Origin: Crenobacter intestini
Lineage (GTDB): Bacteria > Pseudomonadota > Gammaproteobacteria > Burkholderiales > Chromobacteriaceae
Assembly: GCF_004919095.1 (NCBI RefSeq)
Contig: NZ_STGJ01000014.1
Span: 1 to 64,000, forward strand
Direction of reading: 5' to 3'
DNA: 64,000 bases
The number at the start of each line of letters is the position of its first letter. The stretch's first letter is position 1. The position numbers and the translations under genes are program-made. Shown piece after piece: positions 26,090 to 34,020 of the stretch. Under the pieces are notes generated by a model. It was not told the origin of the DNA, did not search any database, and saw only the letters and a program-made list of their open reading frames with translations.

Positions 26090-27037
26090 CTAGAAGTAGC
26101 CGAAAGCCAGCGAATCCGTTTTCTTGTCGACCGGAAGCACTTCGTTAGGCAAAATGCCGTCCATCGCCGGCAGCAACGCCGAATGTTCCGGGCCAAGGGG
26201 TGCCACATACTCTCCGCCCATGGCGTAGCCAAGTTTTGATAGCCCAGTCGATACCCCATCCAAGGCGGTCACCACCACCTTAGCTGTCTCACTCTGAACC
26301 TCCTTGGCTGGCTGAACAAACCACGGGCGAATGCCTAGACCAACGGTCTGTATGAGGTCAAACATCAGTTTAGACGCCAGCGATTGAGCAACCTCGTCCA
26401 CGGTACCCTCGTTGCCGCTACCCATGGTGAGGGTGACAAGTTTTCCTTCAAGCGCAAACGAAACCCCGAACGCATCCTCGCCCAGTGGCAATCGACGCTC
26501 CAGGAAAGAGCGTCGCTTGTAGGTGCTCACCTGCACCACAAACTCTCCCCGCGGCTTGAAGTTCTTGTTGGACTCGTGTTTCGGATTGGCGAACGTGTTG
26601 AACTGGTTTTTGAACGCGTTAGCCGCCTCTTCGTAGTCCTCGCCCGAGCAACCCTGGGCACAAGGCAGTATCTTGACCGTAGGGAGATAGGCAATGATTT
26701 TCTCACCGCTGGCATATTTCTTTGCATCCTCGTTGGACGCAACACCGCGGATGAAATCATCGCTCACCACTTCGGGTTTGTTGGGATTCTGTCGGTAGAC
26801 CATCAGGGCGATGTCCTTGAATTGGCCGAGTGGTTCGACAATTAAGGGGTTCGTGGTACGGACAGCTCCTTCCGGGATGTTCGGGACAGGCTGCTTACTG
26901 AGAGCATCCTCGGGCAGTACCTTCAGGAGGGCTTTGGTCAGCCCCGACGGTTCGGCTTGTGCTATTCCTGCGAAAAGCAAGGAGGCAGTAATGATTGCGC
27001 GAATAATCATGGGGCGTTTTTGGCTGTTCTGCTGCAT
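26090..27037 (-). CDS. Exported hypothetical protein
   Basis: 315 residues with a signal peptide (MIIRAIITASLLFAGIAQA, cleavage after AQA). Start at 27037 is 7 nt after the stop of the upstream gene; an ATG at 27010 would start right at the signal peptide core. The mature part is soluble with a Cys pair (LPCAQGCSGEDYEE) and a GMG-rich tail (GLSKLGYAMGGEYVAPLGPE). Probably periplasmic; family unknown. Confidence 0.65.
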   Translation of the reverse strand: MQQNSQKRPMIIRAIITASLLFAGIAQAEPSGLTKALLKVLPEDALSKQPVPNIPEGAVRTTNPLIVEPLGQFKDIALMVYRQNPNKPEVVSDDFIRGVASNEDAKKYASGEKIIAYLPTVKILPCAQGCSGEDYEEAANAFKNQFNTFANPKHESNKNFKPRGEFVVQVSTYKRRSFLERRLPLGEDAFGVSFALEGKLVTLTMGSGNEGTVDEVAQSLASKLMFDLIQTVGLGIRPWFVQPAKEVQSETAKVVVTALDGVSTGLSKLGYAMGGEYVAPLGPEHSALLPAMDGILPNEVLPVDKKTDSLAFGYF

Positions 27038-27044
27038 GAACGAC

Positions 27045-27407
27045 TTAATGCTCGCTGCAGGCCACGGTAACGGGAATGCTGGTGATCTTTTCGCCCTTGT
27101 ACGTTCCGCTTAATGTACCCATGTTTTTTTCAGGTTTGCCAATTGGCACATAGCTGATCTTTAGGGAGCCATCCTTGCTCTGGTGCTCTCCTTTGACTTC
27201 GGTCGGGAGGGTTTCTCCGTTCAGTTTGACATGCACCACTTTCCCGCCAGCGTTTACAGCGACGTCGTATTCGTTGACAACGTACTTTCCTTTGGAGGCA
27301 TACACACAGGCCTCGTAGCCTTGTTGCTTCTTGACCGGAGCGAAATCAGCAGCAAAGGTCACGCCTGTAGCAGCCATCAAAAGCACGGCCGTGCAAATTT
27401 TCTTCAT
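27045..27407 (-). CDS. Small periplasmic protein with signal peptide
   Basis: 120 residues from ATG at 27407 (signal peptide MKKICTAVLLMAATGVTFAA); the longer frame to 27659 includes untranslated leader. The mature ~100 residues are beta-rich with two Cys (YEACVYASKGKYVVNEYDVA, VTVACSEH at the end) and could form one disulfide. First gene of a two-gene unit with the exported protein below it. Confidence 0.7.
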   Translation of the reverse strand: MKKICTAVLLMAATGVTFAADFAPVKKQQGYEACVYASKGKYVVNEYDVAVNAGGKVVHVKLNGETLPTEVKGEHQSKDGSLKISYVPIGKPEKNMGTLSGTYKGEKITSIPVTVACSEH

Positions 27408-27613
27408 GAAAATATCCTCAGTTTCTGGTGGAGCGTCGCAATTAGACCCTTTTGAGTCGAATATGTCAAAAACATAGTCTGGGCTGGTTGGGTGTAGTCG
27501 TCCCTGCACTCGCTCAGTGCTTCTTTCCTGAGTCCGCAACGCCCCAACAGGTGTTTGCCATCTCTCGGTGCAAGAGAAGGGGTCATATCGACCCCCCATG
27601 CAAGGAGAGAAGC

Positions 27614-27976
27614 ATGCCTGTCCTGAAGAGTGCGCCCTTGGCGCAAGAATTTTTCTCATTCAACCCGGGTCAGCTATTCGCAGAGCTGGCGCTGTCCGCT
27701 ACCGCGCGCGGTGCGAGCAAGATTCGGATCCATACCACTGAAGACGGTTTCTTCCTTTCTAACGACGGCGAACCGATCCCGGATCTGGCCTCGCTGTTCC
27801 AAAGTGCCGAGCAAGCGGATACCTTGTTGCTGGCCTTGCTGGCGTGCTGCCGGCGCGTGCGTATCGTTTCAGGTACGCAACAGATGGATGTTTTAAGCCG
27901 GGATGCCGTCGTGCAGAACGTATTTGCCAGACCGGCAGAGGTGCGCTGCGAAGACCGCATCATCTCACTGTCCTGA
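27614..27976 (+). CDS. GHKL/Hsp90-like ATPase N-terminal fragment, 120 residues
   Basis: Start chosen at ATG 27614 after AAGGAGAGAAGC. The product resembles the first part of a GHKL ATPase: FFSFNPGQLFAELALSATAR in place of the N-box helix, then IRIHTTEDGFFLSNDGEPIP, where the metal/adenine Asp motif DNG appears as NDGEP. The glycine-rich lid and everything after are missing. It is either a free-standing degenerate domain or a gene cut off near the IS5 end at 28022. Moderate confidence in the fold, low in function. Confidence 0.5.
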   Translation: MPVLKSAPLAQEFFSFNPGQLFAELALSATARGASKIRIHTTEDGFFLSNDGEPIPDLASLFQSAEQADTLLLALLACCRRVRIVSGTQQMDVLSRDAVVQNVFARPAEVRCEDRIISLS

Positions 27977-28021
27977 CCCATTGCGCGGAAAACCACGGAT
28001 TCAGCCCGAGGTTTGCCGCGC

Positions 28022-28850
28022 ACCTAAGGACACGCTGAACAAATACGCTCCAGCGCGGCATGGCTGGCGACGCCGACTGTGAACGCGAGATTGCCCGCAC
28101 GGTCGGGCGTATCAGCTGCTGGTTTTCGTTCTTCAACGAACCGGGGAATGGTCATTTCCCGTTTCATTGCCATTTCAGGGCGCACCTTGGGCGTTGAGCC
28201 CGAGTAGACGTCGCTTGGCGATCAACAGGTTTGCCAGTGCGAACAGCGTCATCAACTGCGCGGCGTTCTTGGCCAGCCCCCGGTAACGGACCTTCTTCAA
28301 GCCAAAGCGGTTCTTGATGATATGGAAGGGATGTTCAACCTTGGCGCGGATGCGGGCCTTGATAGTTTCAAGCTGATCGCGCAACCGGTCGATTTCCTTG
28401 CTCATGTCCAGCGCGCGCCGCTTGCCGGGCCGCATGGCGATATTCCAGCGTACCTTGCCCTGGGCTTCCGGCCGTTTGCCAGCACCTTGATAGCCGGCAT
28501 CCCCATAGCCCTCCTGCTCGTCGCCATGCAGCAGCGCTTGTGCCTGGGTAACGTCATTGACGTTCGCCGCCGTGCCGATGACCGTATGCACCAAGCCCGA
28601 GGCGGCATCCACGCCGATGTGCGCCTTCATGCCGAAGTGCCATTGGTTGCCCTTCTTGGTCTGATGCATCTCGGGGTCGCGCTCGCCCTTCGCGTTCTTG
28701 GTCGAGGACGGCGCCGCGATGATCGTGGCGTCAACGATGGTGCCTTCGCGCAACATCAGGCCCTGGCTAGCCAGATGCGCCTTGATCGTGGCGAAGATAG
28801 TTTCGGTCAACTGGTGTGTTTCGAGCAGGTGGCGGAACTTGAACGCCAGT
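28022..28850 (-). mobile_element. IS5-family element, 5'-truncated
   Basis: The downstream end is marked by ACCTAAGGAC at 28022-28031, shared with the inverted remnant at 15.7 kb. The other end stops near 28850, inside the transposase gene and immediately beside the orphan WYL-regulon palindrome at 28855. About half of a typical 1.2-1.3 kb element is left. Confidence 0.75.
28175..28850 (-). pseudogene. IS5-family DDE transposase, N-terminus missing
   Basis: The frame continues to 28909, but its first ~18 codons read through regulon DNA and are not transposase. From KFRHLLETHQLTETIFATI onward it is a standard IS5 transposase with the DDE acids kept: Asp in TIVDATIIAAPSS, Asp in GYGDAGYQG and Glu in RAKVEHPFHI. 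It ends LIAKRRLLGLNAQGAP. The missing N-terminal DNA-binding part should make it inactive. Confidence 0.85.
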
Positions 28851-28854
28851 GATT

Positions 28855-28896
28855 GCGACGCAATTTGTCGCGATATTGTGCGATGATTTTCGCATG
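28855..28896 (+). promoter_or_regulatory. WYL-regulon operator-promoter 4, orphan
   Basis: GCGACG-CAATT-TGTCGC at 28855-28871 (one mismatch), then 10 nt, then GATGAT at 28882-28887, then 6 nt and an ATG at 28894. The reading frame dies after six codons (MGSQSN). The gene it drove is gone, apparently replaced by the AT-rich DNA that follows. Confidence 0.6.
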
Positions 28897-29078
28897 GGCA
28901 GTCAGTCAAATTGACGGCCTAATACGGAGGTAATCACGGTACAACAGTCTGGGTCTAGTGGAGTGGTGGTAGAAATAAACATCTGAGCAATCAATCCTTC
29001 TATTGCTGTTCAGATGAAATGTGTGACTAGACCGTGCTTAGGTTGTGTACATGTAGATGACTGTTTGAGGGGGGGTAT

Positions 29079-29492
29079 ATGTTTGAGAATTTCATTGATG
29101 AAGACAAAGTGACCGCCAGCCTACTTATGCAGTTGTTCGCGCTGGCATCGATAGAAACAGATATCCTGGAGGTTGGAGATTTTACTGCGTATGTCTTTGA
29201 TCAAAAAATCTTCGTAACAGTCGACACCGAGTATAAGCGGATTGATTTTCGCTCGTACTATCAACTTACCACAAAATCCGACAGGCTAAAGAAGCTGAAT
29301 TTGGTGAACCGGATGAATGCGCAGTTCGTGTCCGGCAGGTTCTTCGTGGAGGAGGATGAGTTCCTGACCGGTGCTGCCATCGTCAATTATGTTGGAGGCG
29401 TTTCGGCGCTTGCTGTCTTGGAGACGATGAAAATATTTGCGGCTGGGATGGCCAAAACGGAAGAGATGGATGTGGATGGCTTGCTTTTGTAG
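29079..29492 (+). CDS. YbjN-domain protein
   Basis: 137 residues with a strong ribosome-binding site (GAGGGGGGG). The alternating beta pattern LEVGDFTAYVFDQKIFVTVD then IDFRSYYQL, and helices with LNLVNRMNAQFVSGRFFVEE, fit the YbjN/type III secretion chaperone-like fold. Members are small folding or regulatory partners without enzymatic activity. It is followed 9 nt later by a membrane protein gene, probably a functional pair. Confidence 0.65.
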   Translation: MFENFIDEDKVTASLLMQLFALASIETDILEVGDFTAYVFDQKIFVTVDTEYKRIDFRSYYQLTTKSDRLKKLNLVNRMNAQFVSGRFFVEEDEFLTGAAIVNYVGGVSALAVLETMKIFAAGMAKTEEMDVDGLLL

Positions 29493-29501
29493 GGGGTGGC
29501 C

Positions 29502-29999
29502 ATGAACTGGGTTGAGTTGTCGCTGTATATCTGTTTGTTTGTGGCCATTGTTTTGTTGTTTGCTGGTGCTAGTCGGCGTGTAATCATTTATTTTGATTTG
29601 TCGGAAGTGATGGTTTCACTGCTTGCGGTATTGCTACCAGTTTTTTGTTACATCATGTACGGGAGCGGCCCGTTTGAAAACTGGTGGGCGAGAACTCTAT
29701 GGGAGTTTGTGGCAACGCCGCTAGCCGGTTTGTTTGGCGTCTTGTTTTTTGCGTTGAATTTTATCCAGGCATGGAATAACAGTGGCAGCGCTTTGATGGC
29801 TTTGGTTGTTGGGGTGTTTCGGTTGTTCTTTGTAGCGTTTTTTGTCGTGATAGTATTTGGGCAGTTGGAACGTTTGGAAAAGCGGAAGGCGTCAGAGAAG
29901 ATTGGGGCGGTTCTTGTGATTTTTCTGGCTGGGATGCTGGCTAGGGCGTTGGTAAATGGTATGGAAGTTCGTCATGCTCAACACTTCCGCCCCAAGTAA
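29502..29999 (+). CDS. Small integral membrane protein
   Basis: 165 residues from ATG 29502 (the GTG at 29496 overlaps the AGGGGGTG ribosome-binding site and is less likely). Four to five hydrophobic segments, e.g. LSLYICLFVAIVLLFAGASR, MVSLLAVLLPVFCYIMYG, LAGLFGVLFFALNFIQA and VFRLFFVAFFVVIVFG. No family recognised. Pairs with the YbjN-like gene before it. Confidence 0.65.
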   Translation: MNWVELSLYICLFVAIVLLFAGASRRVIIYFDLSEVMVSLLAVLLPVFCYIMYGSGPFENWWARTLWEFVATPLAGLFGVLFFALNFIQAWNNSGSALMALVVGVFRLFFVAFFVVIVFGQLERLEKRKASEKIGAVLVIFLAGMLARALVNGMEVRHAQHFRPK

Positions 30000-30074
30000 A
30001 ATTATGGTAAATTTTGATAAGCAGAGTCCGACGCGGTGCTTAATTTAATTTGGCAATCTAAGAAAGGGTCTTGA

Positions 30075-30779
30075 ATGACTGATTGGCATCAGGTTGACAT
30101 GGCTGGTGATGTAGGCACGCAACTTCAGATTCCGCGTTCGAAAAATCGCATTCGGGCGGTGTCGCAGGCAGTTCACCAGTTCTTTGGGGCTCATGGTAGG
30201 GATGCACTTTTCTCCTACAAAAATAAAGATGATTCGAGCTTTGGTTTGGATGATTACTTTTATTTTCATCGGCCAGAAATGATCTCTATAAGGTGTCGTA
30301 GAAAGCACGAAATTCTTTCGATGCCTTACATTTTTAGTGATGTCAATTTATCTGCAAAGAATAGTTACAAATTGTTTGTTGCAGATTTCTACTCGGAGAG
30401 CGCTATTCGTATTTTGGACCAAGTCCTTGAGTCTGGGCCGGTGCGCGGCTTGGAGCAGAAACTTGTTTTTGAACATGTTCGCCCATGCAAGTCAATTCTT
30501 GAAGAGCTGCGGGTTAGGATCGATGTTGCTGATGAGGATTCGCTGAATGATTTCTTTGAGGAACGATTGCTCGTTGCTATCCTGACCAAGGAAGAAAATG
30601 AGTTGGTAAACAAAACAAGGGTTGATGGGAAGAGCATCATGTCACACATGCCAGATAATGGCGGTATTTTTGCTAGATATGTCGCGGCGAATGTGGAGAA
30701 CGATGCAGGTATTCAGTTGTATATGCCGAATGAAGCCCATCGCAGTAAATTGATTGCATCCCAGTTCCCTCTGCTCTAA
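30075..30779 (+). CDS. Hypothetical protein, 234 residues
   Basis: AT-rich gene with AAAGGG before its ATG. Acidic, mixed alpha/beta, e.g. YSESAIRILDQVLESGPVRG, FFEERLLVAILTKEENELVN. No motif I can name. Ends just before an inverted repeat that may terminate transcription. Confidence 0.6.
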   Translation: MTDWHQVDMAGDVGTQLQIPRSKNRIRAVSQAVHQFFGAHGRDALFSYKNKDDSSFGLDDYFYFHRPEMISIRCRRKHEILSMPYIFSDVNLSAKNSYKLFVADFYSESAIRILDQVLESGPVRGLEQKLVFEHVRPCKSILEELRVRIDVADEDSLNDFFEERLLVAILTKEENELVNKTRVDGKSIMSHMPDNGGIFARYVAANVENDAGIQLYMPNEAHRSKLIASQFPLL

Positions 30780-30790
30780 TCGCATTTTGG

Positions 30791-30823
30791 GCGCCAAGAA
30801 GATAATTTTAATTCTCTTGGCGC
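30791..30823. terminator. Hairpin after the 30075 gene, weak terminator
   Basis: GCGCCAAGA (30791-30799) and TCTTGGCGC (30815-30823) form a perfect 9-bp stem with a 15-nt AT-rich loop. No T-run follows, so termination strength is doubtful. Confidence 0.4.
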
Positions 30824-30936
30824 TATTCTAAGTAAAATTTCATTTCTAATTAATTCTGGCTGCTGTGCTTATTATTTATGATCGGTAGTTTGGGTTTTAT
30901 TGGTTATTTGAATTCTTCGACGTCATAGAGAATTGA

Positions 30937-31422
30937 ATGACAATTCAATCATGTGAGTTATTGCTATACAGAGGCTCTAAGGCTCGTATGCAGGAGTTGC
31001 CGCTTGAGATGTATTTCTCTTTGAATGGTGCTCGTCCTGACTTTTATATTTCGCGCACCTCGCTTCGGCGTGGCTATTGTGGAAGTTGGGAGATTCATGA
31101 TGGCAAGCTCTACTTGATTGGATTTGATGCTGTATTGAAAGATGGAGCAAGTTTTGCTATGGAAAATCTGTTCCATGGATGTAGCGAAAGAGTTTTTGCT
31201 GAATGGTTTACAGGTGTGTTGCATGTTTCACAAGGTGCTAGGGTCGGCGGCGATCGATATAAGCCAATATTTGAATCAAGTTTTGAATTGAATTTAGAGA
31301 GTGGCATCGTTGTGAAAACAACAGAACGCAATGATTCACTCTATGGCAAGGCTCACTACTATAGCGATAGTGAAGTTTTAAACGATCTTAATTATGTGAT
31401 GAAGGTTTTGAGAATTAAATAG
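30937..31422 (+). CDS. Hypothetical protein, paralogue of the protein at 11773
   Basis: 161 residues; same family as the 162-residue protein at 11773-12261 (CGSWEIHDGKLYLIGFDA, SERVFAEWFTGVLHVSQGA, YKPIFESSFELNLESGIVVK). This copy is AT-rich while the other is GC-rich, so they arrived separately rather than by local duplication. Function unknown. Confidence 0.7.
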   Translation: MTIQSCELLLYRGSKARMQELPLEMYFSLNGARPDFYISRTSLRRGYCGSWEIHDGKLYLIGFDAVLKDGASFAMENLFHGCSERVFAEWFTGVLHVSQGARVGGDRYKPIFESSFELNLESGIVVKTTERNDSLYGKAHYYSDSEVLNDLNYVMKVLRIK

Positions 31423-31603
31423 AAATGTTGCACCGTATGATTGTGATGTGTATTTTGAACAAGCCACGCCGATCCAGTAACGCTAAGGCTTCTTTTCACG
31501 TGAACGGCTGCGCTCAGGCGTTTCGCTAGGGAACTCGACCAGTGTCTATCCGGAGCATGGTAGGCGGGGAGTTTCGAGAAGCCCTCTTCCGTAGCCAATA
31601 ATC

Positions 31604-31636
31604 ACGACGCAATCTGTCGCATTGCCATGTCATGAT
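31604..31636 (+). promoter_or_regulatory. WYL-regulon operator-promoter 5
   Basis: Right arm TGTCGC at 31615-31620 is perfect; the left arm is ACGACG (31604-31609), matching 4 of 6 bases. The 10-nt spacing to CATGAT (31631-31636) is exact. The zinc-ribbon gene starts at 31669 after CAAGGATG. Imperfect symmetry suggests weaker binding here. Confidence 0.6.
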
Positions 31637-31668
31637 GAGTGCATCCAACCCACGCAAGGATGCCGCAC

Positions 31669-32061
31669 ATGACGACCCAAAACGTTTCCTGCCTGACCAC
31701 CACCGCCTTCAACGACCACCCGCTGCATTGCCCGTGCTGTGGTGCACGGGTGCTCGACGTGACCGCGCCCGGGCAGCCGCAACTGACGCCTTGCCCGCAC
31801 ACTTTGTATATCGCGAGCGACGAGGGGTTCGAATACATCGGCCCGCAAGCCCGTCCCGTCATCGAGGCGCTGGGGATAGCGGTGGACGGTGACATGGCTC
31901 CGATGCTCAGTTGCGCACGGGACAACGAAGCCTTCGACGAAGGGTTCAATGCGCTGACCGACCGGGTGACTGCCAGCATCGACGACGCGTTCAAGCTGGA
32001 ACTCGGCGGCCCGGCGCCCGCCGGGCTTGCGGTTTACGTCGGCTTCGCGCCCGCGCGCTGA
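31669..32061 (+). CDS. Zinc-ribbon small protein
   Basis: 130 residues from the ATG after AAGGATGCCGCAC. LHCPCCGARVLDVTAPG followed by TPCPHTLYIASDEGFEYIG makes a CxxC...CxH zinc ribbon; the rest is helical and acidic. First gene of a unit with the YbjN-fold and J-domain genes, under operator-promoter 5. Confidence 0.65.
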   Translation: MTTQNVSCLTTTAFNDHPLHCPCCGARVLDVTAPGQPQLTPCPHTLYIASDEGFEYIGPQARPVIEALGIAVDGDMAPMLSCARDNEAFDEGFNALTDRVTASIDDAFKLELGGPAPAGLAVYVGFAPAR

Positions 32062-32110
32062 GTTTCCCGTCCACCGACCGCCCCGCGCTGAGCGGGGCAG
32101 GAGAGTCGTC

Positions 32111-32635
32111 ATGGCAAACGCGATCACTGCAGCAAATGAAACCGCCCGCCTGCCGCTCGGGCAGGCGCTGTATGCCTACGGGCAAACGCTGGGCACCGAG
32201 CATCCCGACTATGTCGAGTCCGCCAGCGAGGGCATGGCGTCCTTGTGCTTCACCGTGCAGGGCGATCCATGGGTGCTGAAGGCTTACGTGCAAAGCGACG
32301 AGGCCGACCGCGAGTTGGCCGTGATCCTGGTCACGCCCTTCGAAGTGGCGGACGAGCACTTGGACGCAGCGTACCGGCTGGCCGGGCTGATCAACGCCGA
32401 GCAGCGGGTGCCCGGCACGCTGCTGCTGGTGGGGGGACGTTTCCAGCTGACCCAGCGCCTGCACCTCGCCCAGTTGGCGCTGGATCCGGCGCTGATCGAC
32501 AGCATGCTGGGGCCGCTGTGCGCGCTGTTCCACCACTGGGCAGACGAGCTGGACGCGTTGGCCGAGGGGGTGTCATCCGCCGACGCGCTCTACGCGGCCG
32601 GCTCGGCCCGTCCCTTCCATGAAGGCCACTTTTAA
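32111..32635 (+). CDS. YbjN-fold protein
   Basis: 174 residues from the ATG after GGCAGGAGAGTCGTC; the longer frame to 32027 overlaps the preceding gene and lacks a site. The core DPWVLKAYVQSDEADRELAV, ILVTPFEVADEHL and RLAGLINAEQRVPGTLLL has the YbjN/chaperone-like pattern and aligns with the protein at 34021 (YTPLFVPEARRDEL, LLMHINDQWRVPGALLLRNG). Likely a non-enzymatic partner protein. 14 bp upstream of the J-domain gene. Confidence 0.65.
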   Translation: MANAITAANETARLPLGQALYAYGQTLGTEHPDYVESASEGMASLCFTVQGDPWVLKAYVQSDEADRELAVILVTPFEVADEHLDAAYRLAGLINAEQRVPGTLLLVGGRFQLTQRLHLAQLALDPALIDSMLGPLCALFHHWADELDALAEGVSSADALYAAGSARPFHEGHF

Positions 32636-32649
32636 AACGGTGGATCACC

Positions 32650-33951
32650 ATGCAGGCCGACCCCTACCAGACACTCGGCGTGGCGCGCGACGCGACGGAC
32701 GAACAGATCCGCCAGGCTTATCGCCGCGCGGCGATGCGTTGGCACCCAGACCGCAACCCCGGCCGGCAGGCCGAAGCCGAGCGCCGCTTCAAGGAAATCG
32801 GCGCCGCCTACGCCTTGCTTGGCGATCCAGCCCGCCGCGCTGCGTACGATGCCGAATGCCGCCGTACGGGGGCATCGGCCTCGTGGTCGGGTTCTCAGTG
32901 GCAGCAGGGTGCGAAGGCGCAGCGGCAGGGGCCGCAGCAGGACGACAAGCAGCGCCAGCAGGGCAAGCAGCAGCGCAAGGCACAGCCTGAACCGGAGCCA
33001 GAGCCGGAGCCATTTTTTAATGAGGAAGACGACGAAGAGGTACTCCGCACCGAAGCGTGGTCGCTGGCCCGGCTGTTGCTGAGCCAGGCGCTGAGCTGCG
33101 AAATGATCGCCGGCGTGCTGTACGGGCAAGGCATTCCGTTGGCCATGGCGATCGAAGTGGCGCGCGCTGCGTGCGACGAAGCGGCCCGCGAGCGGGGAGG
33201 CGCCGGTCGCGGCCCCCAGTCGGGGCGCTTTGCCGAAAGTGCCGAGTGGGATGACTCGTCCGATGAATATTGGGAGGAGACCGACCGTTTCGCCTCCCGC
33301 CCAGAGCCGGTGCCGCCTGCTGCACCGCCGCCACGCAAAGACCGCAGCGGTTTACTGGTGCTGGTCGTGGCGGTTTTGGTTACTGCTTGGGGACTACAGC
33401 AGCTCTCTTCGTCCGAGGTGCCGGCAGAGCCACCCGCCGCAGTGCAAGCCAGCACCGCCACGGCACTGCAGGAAGTCTCCCCGCCTGCGGCAGCGCCGGA
33501 GGCAGAGCAGCCGGACACGCTTGAGCCGCCTGCCGCAGCTGCGTGGGCGGACGACTGTCCCGACTGCACGACTGGTCGGGACGCGGCACCACCTGCAAAA
33601 GTTCGCCAGAACGCCGCGATGGCCGGCTGCACCGACGCGGTCTGCACCGACGCGCTCGAGAGCGCCGCCAGTCCCTTGCGGCGGCTGGCCGACCCGCCCA
33701 TCAAACCCTCCTTCGATTGCCGGGCCGCCCGCCAGCCCGTCGAGCACCGGATCTGCGCCAGCAACGAACTGGCCACGCTCGACCAGCGCATGTTCGCTGC
33801 GTATCAGGCGCTGCGCCCCTACGCCGACGCTGAGATTTTGCGCGCGGAACAGCGTCAATGGCTGCGCACGCGTAACGCCTGCGAAGAGATGGCGTGTCTG
33901 CGGGCGGCCTACCAGCAGCGGATTAGCCAACTCGAAGCAGGCCTGCCCTGA
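32650..33951 (+). CDS. Membrane-anchored J-domain protein with LprI-like C-terminus
   Basis: 433 residues. Residues 1-68 are a J domain (DPYQTLGVARDATDEQIRQA, HPD loop in MRWHPDRNPG), so it should recruit and stimulate an Hsp70. A Gln/Lys-rich linker and acidic patch follow, then a helical middle. One membrane segment lies near 235-255 (SGLLVLVVAVLVTAWGLQQL), then a Pro/Ala linker. The end is a Cys-containing LprI/DUF1311-type domain (FDCRAARQPVEHRICASNEL, LDQRMFAAYQALRPYA). The J domain is cytosolic and the LprI-like domain periplasmic by this topology. No DnaK gene is adjacent. Confidence 0.82.
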   Translation: MQADPYQTLGVARDATDEQIRQAYRRAAMRWHPDRNPGRQAEAERRFKEIGAAYALLGDPARRAAYDAECRRTGASASWSGSQWQQGAKAQRQGPQQDDKQRQQGKQQRKAQPEPEPEPEPFFNEEDDEEVLRTEAWSLARLLLSQALSCEMIAGVLYGQGIPLAMAIEVARAACDEAARERGGAGRGPQSGRFAESAEWDDSSDEYWEETDRFASRPEPVPPAAPPPRKDRSGLLVLVVAVLVTAWGLQQLSSSEVPAEPPAAVQASTATALQEVSPPAAAPEAEQPDTLEPPAAAAWADDCPDCTTGRDAAPPAKVRQNAAMAGCTDAVCTDALESAASPLRRLADPPIKPSFDCRAARQPVEHRICASNELATLDQRMFAAYQALRPYADAEILRAEQRQWLRTRNACEEMACLRAAYQQRISQLEAGLP

Positions 33952-33953
33952 AC

Positions 33954-33986
33954 GCGACACGGACTGTCGCTTCCGTATGTCATGAT
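33954..33986 (+). promoter_or_regulatory. WYL-regulon operator-promoter 6
   Basis: Perfect GCGACA-CGGAC-TGTCGC at 33954-33970, 10 nt, then CATGAT at 33981-33986. It begins 2 bp after the J-domain gene stop and drives the block 34021-36711 starting with ATAAGGAGCAAGCC-ATG. Confidence 0.75.
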
Positions 33987-34020
33987 GTGTTCCGTTGCCT
34001 AAGCGGATAAGGAGCAAGCC

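Noticed and set aside
28851-28909. First 18 codons of the IS5 transposase frame
   Set aside because: They read backwards through the operator-promoter at 28855 and are accidental read-through, not transposase.
30791-30823. Inverted repeat as another WYL-regulon operator
   Set aside because: The sequence is unrelated to GCGACA-N5-TGTCGC and it follows a stop codon; a weak terminator is more likely.
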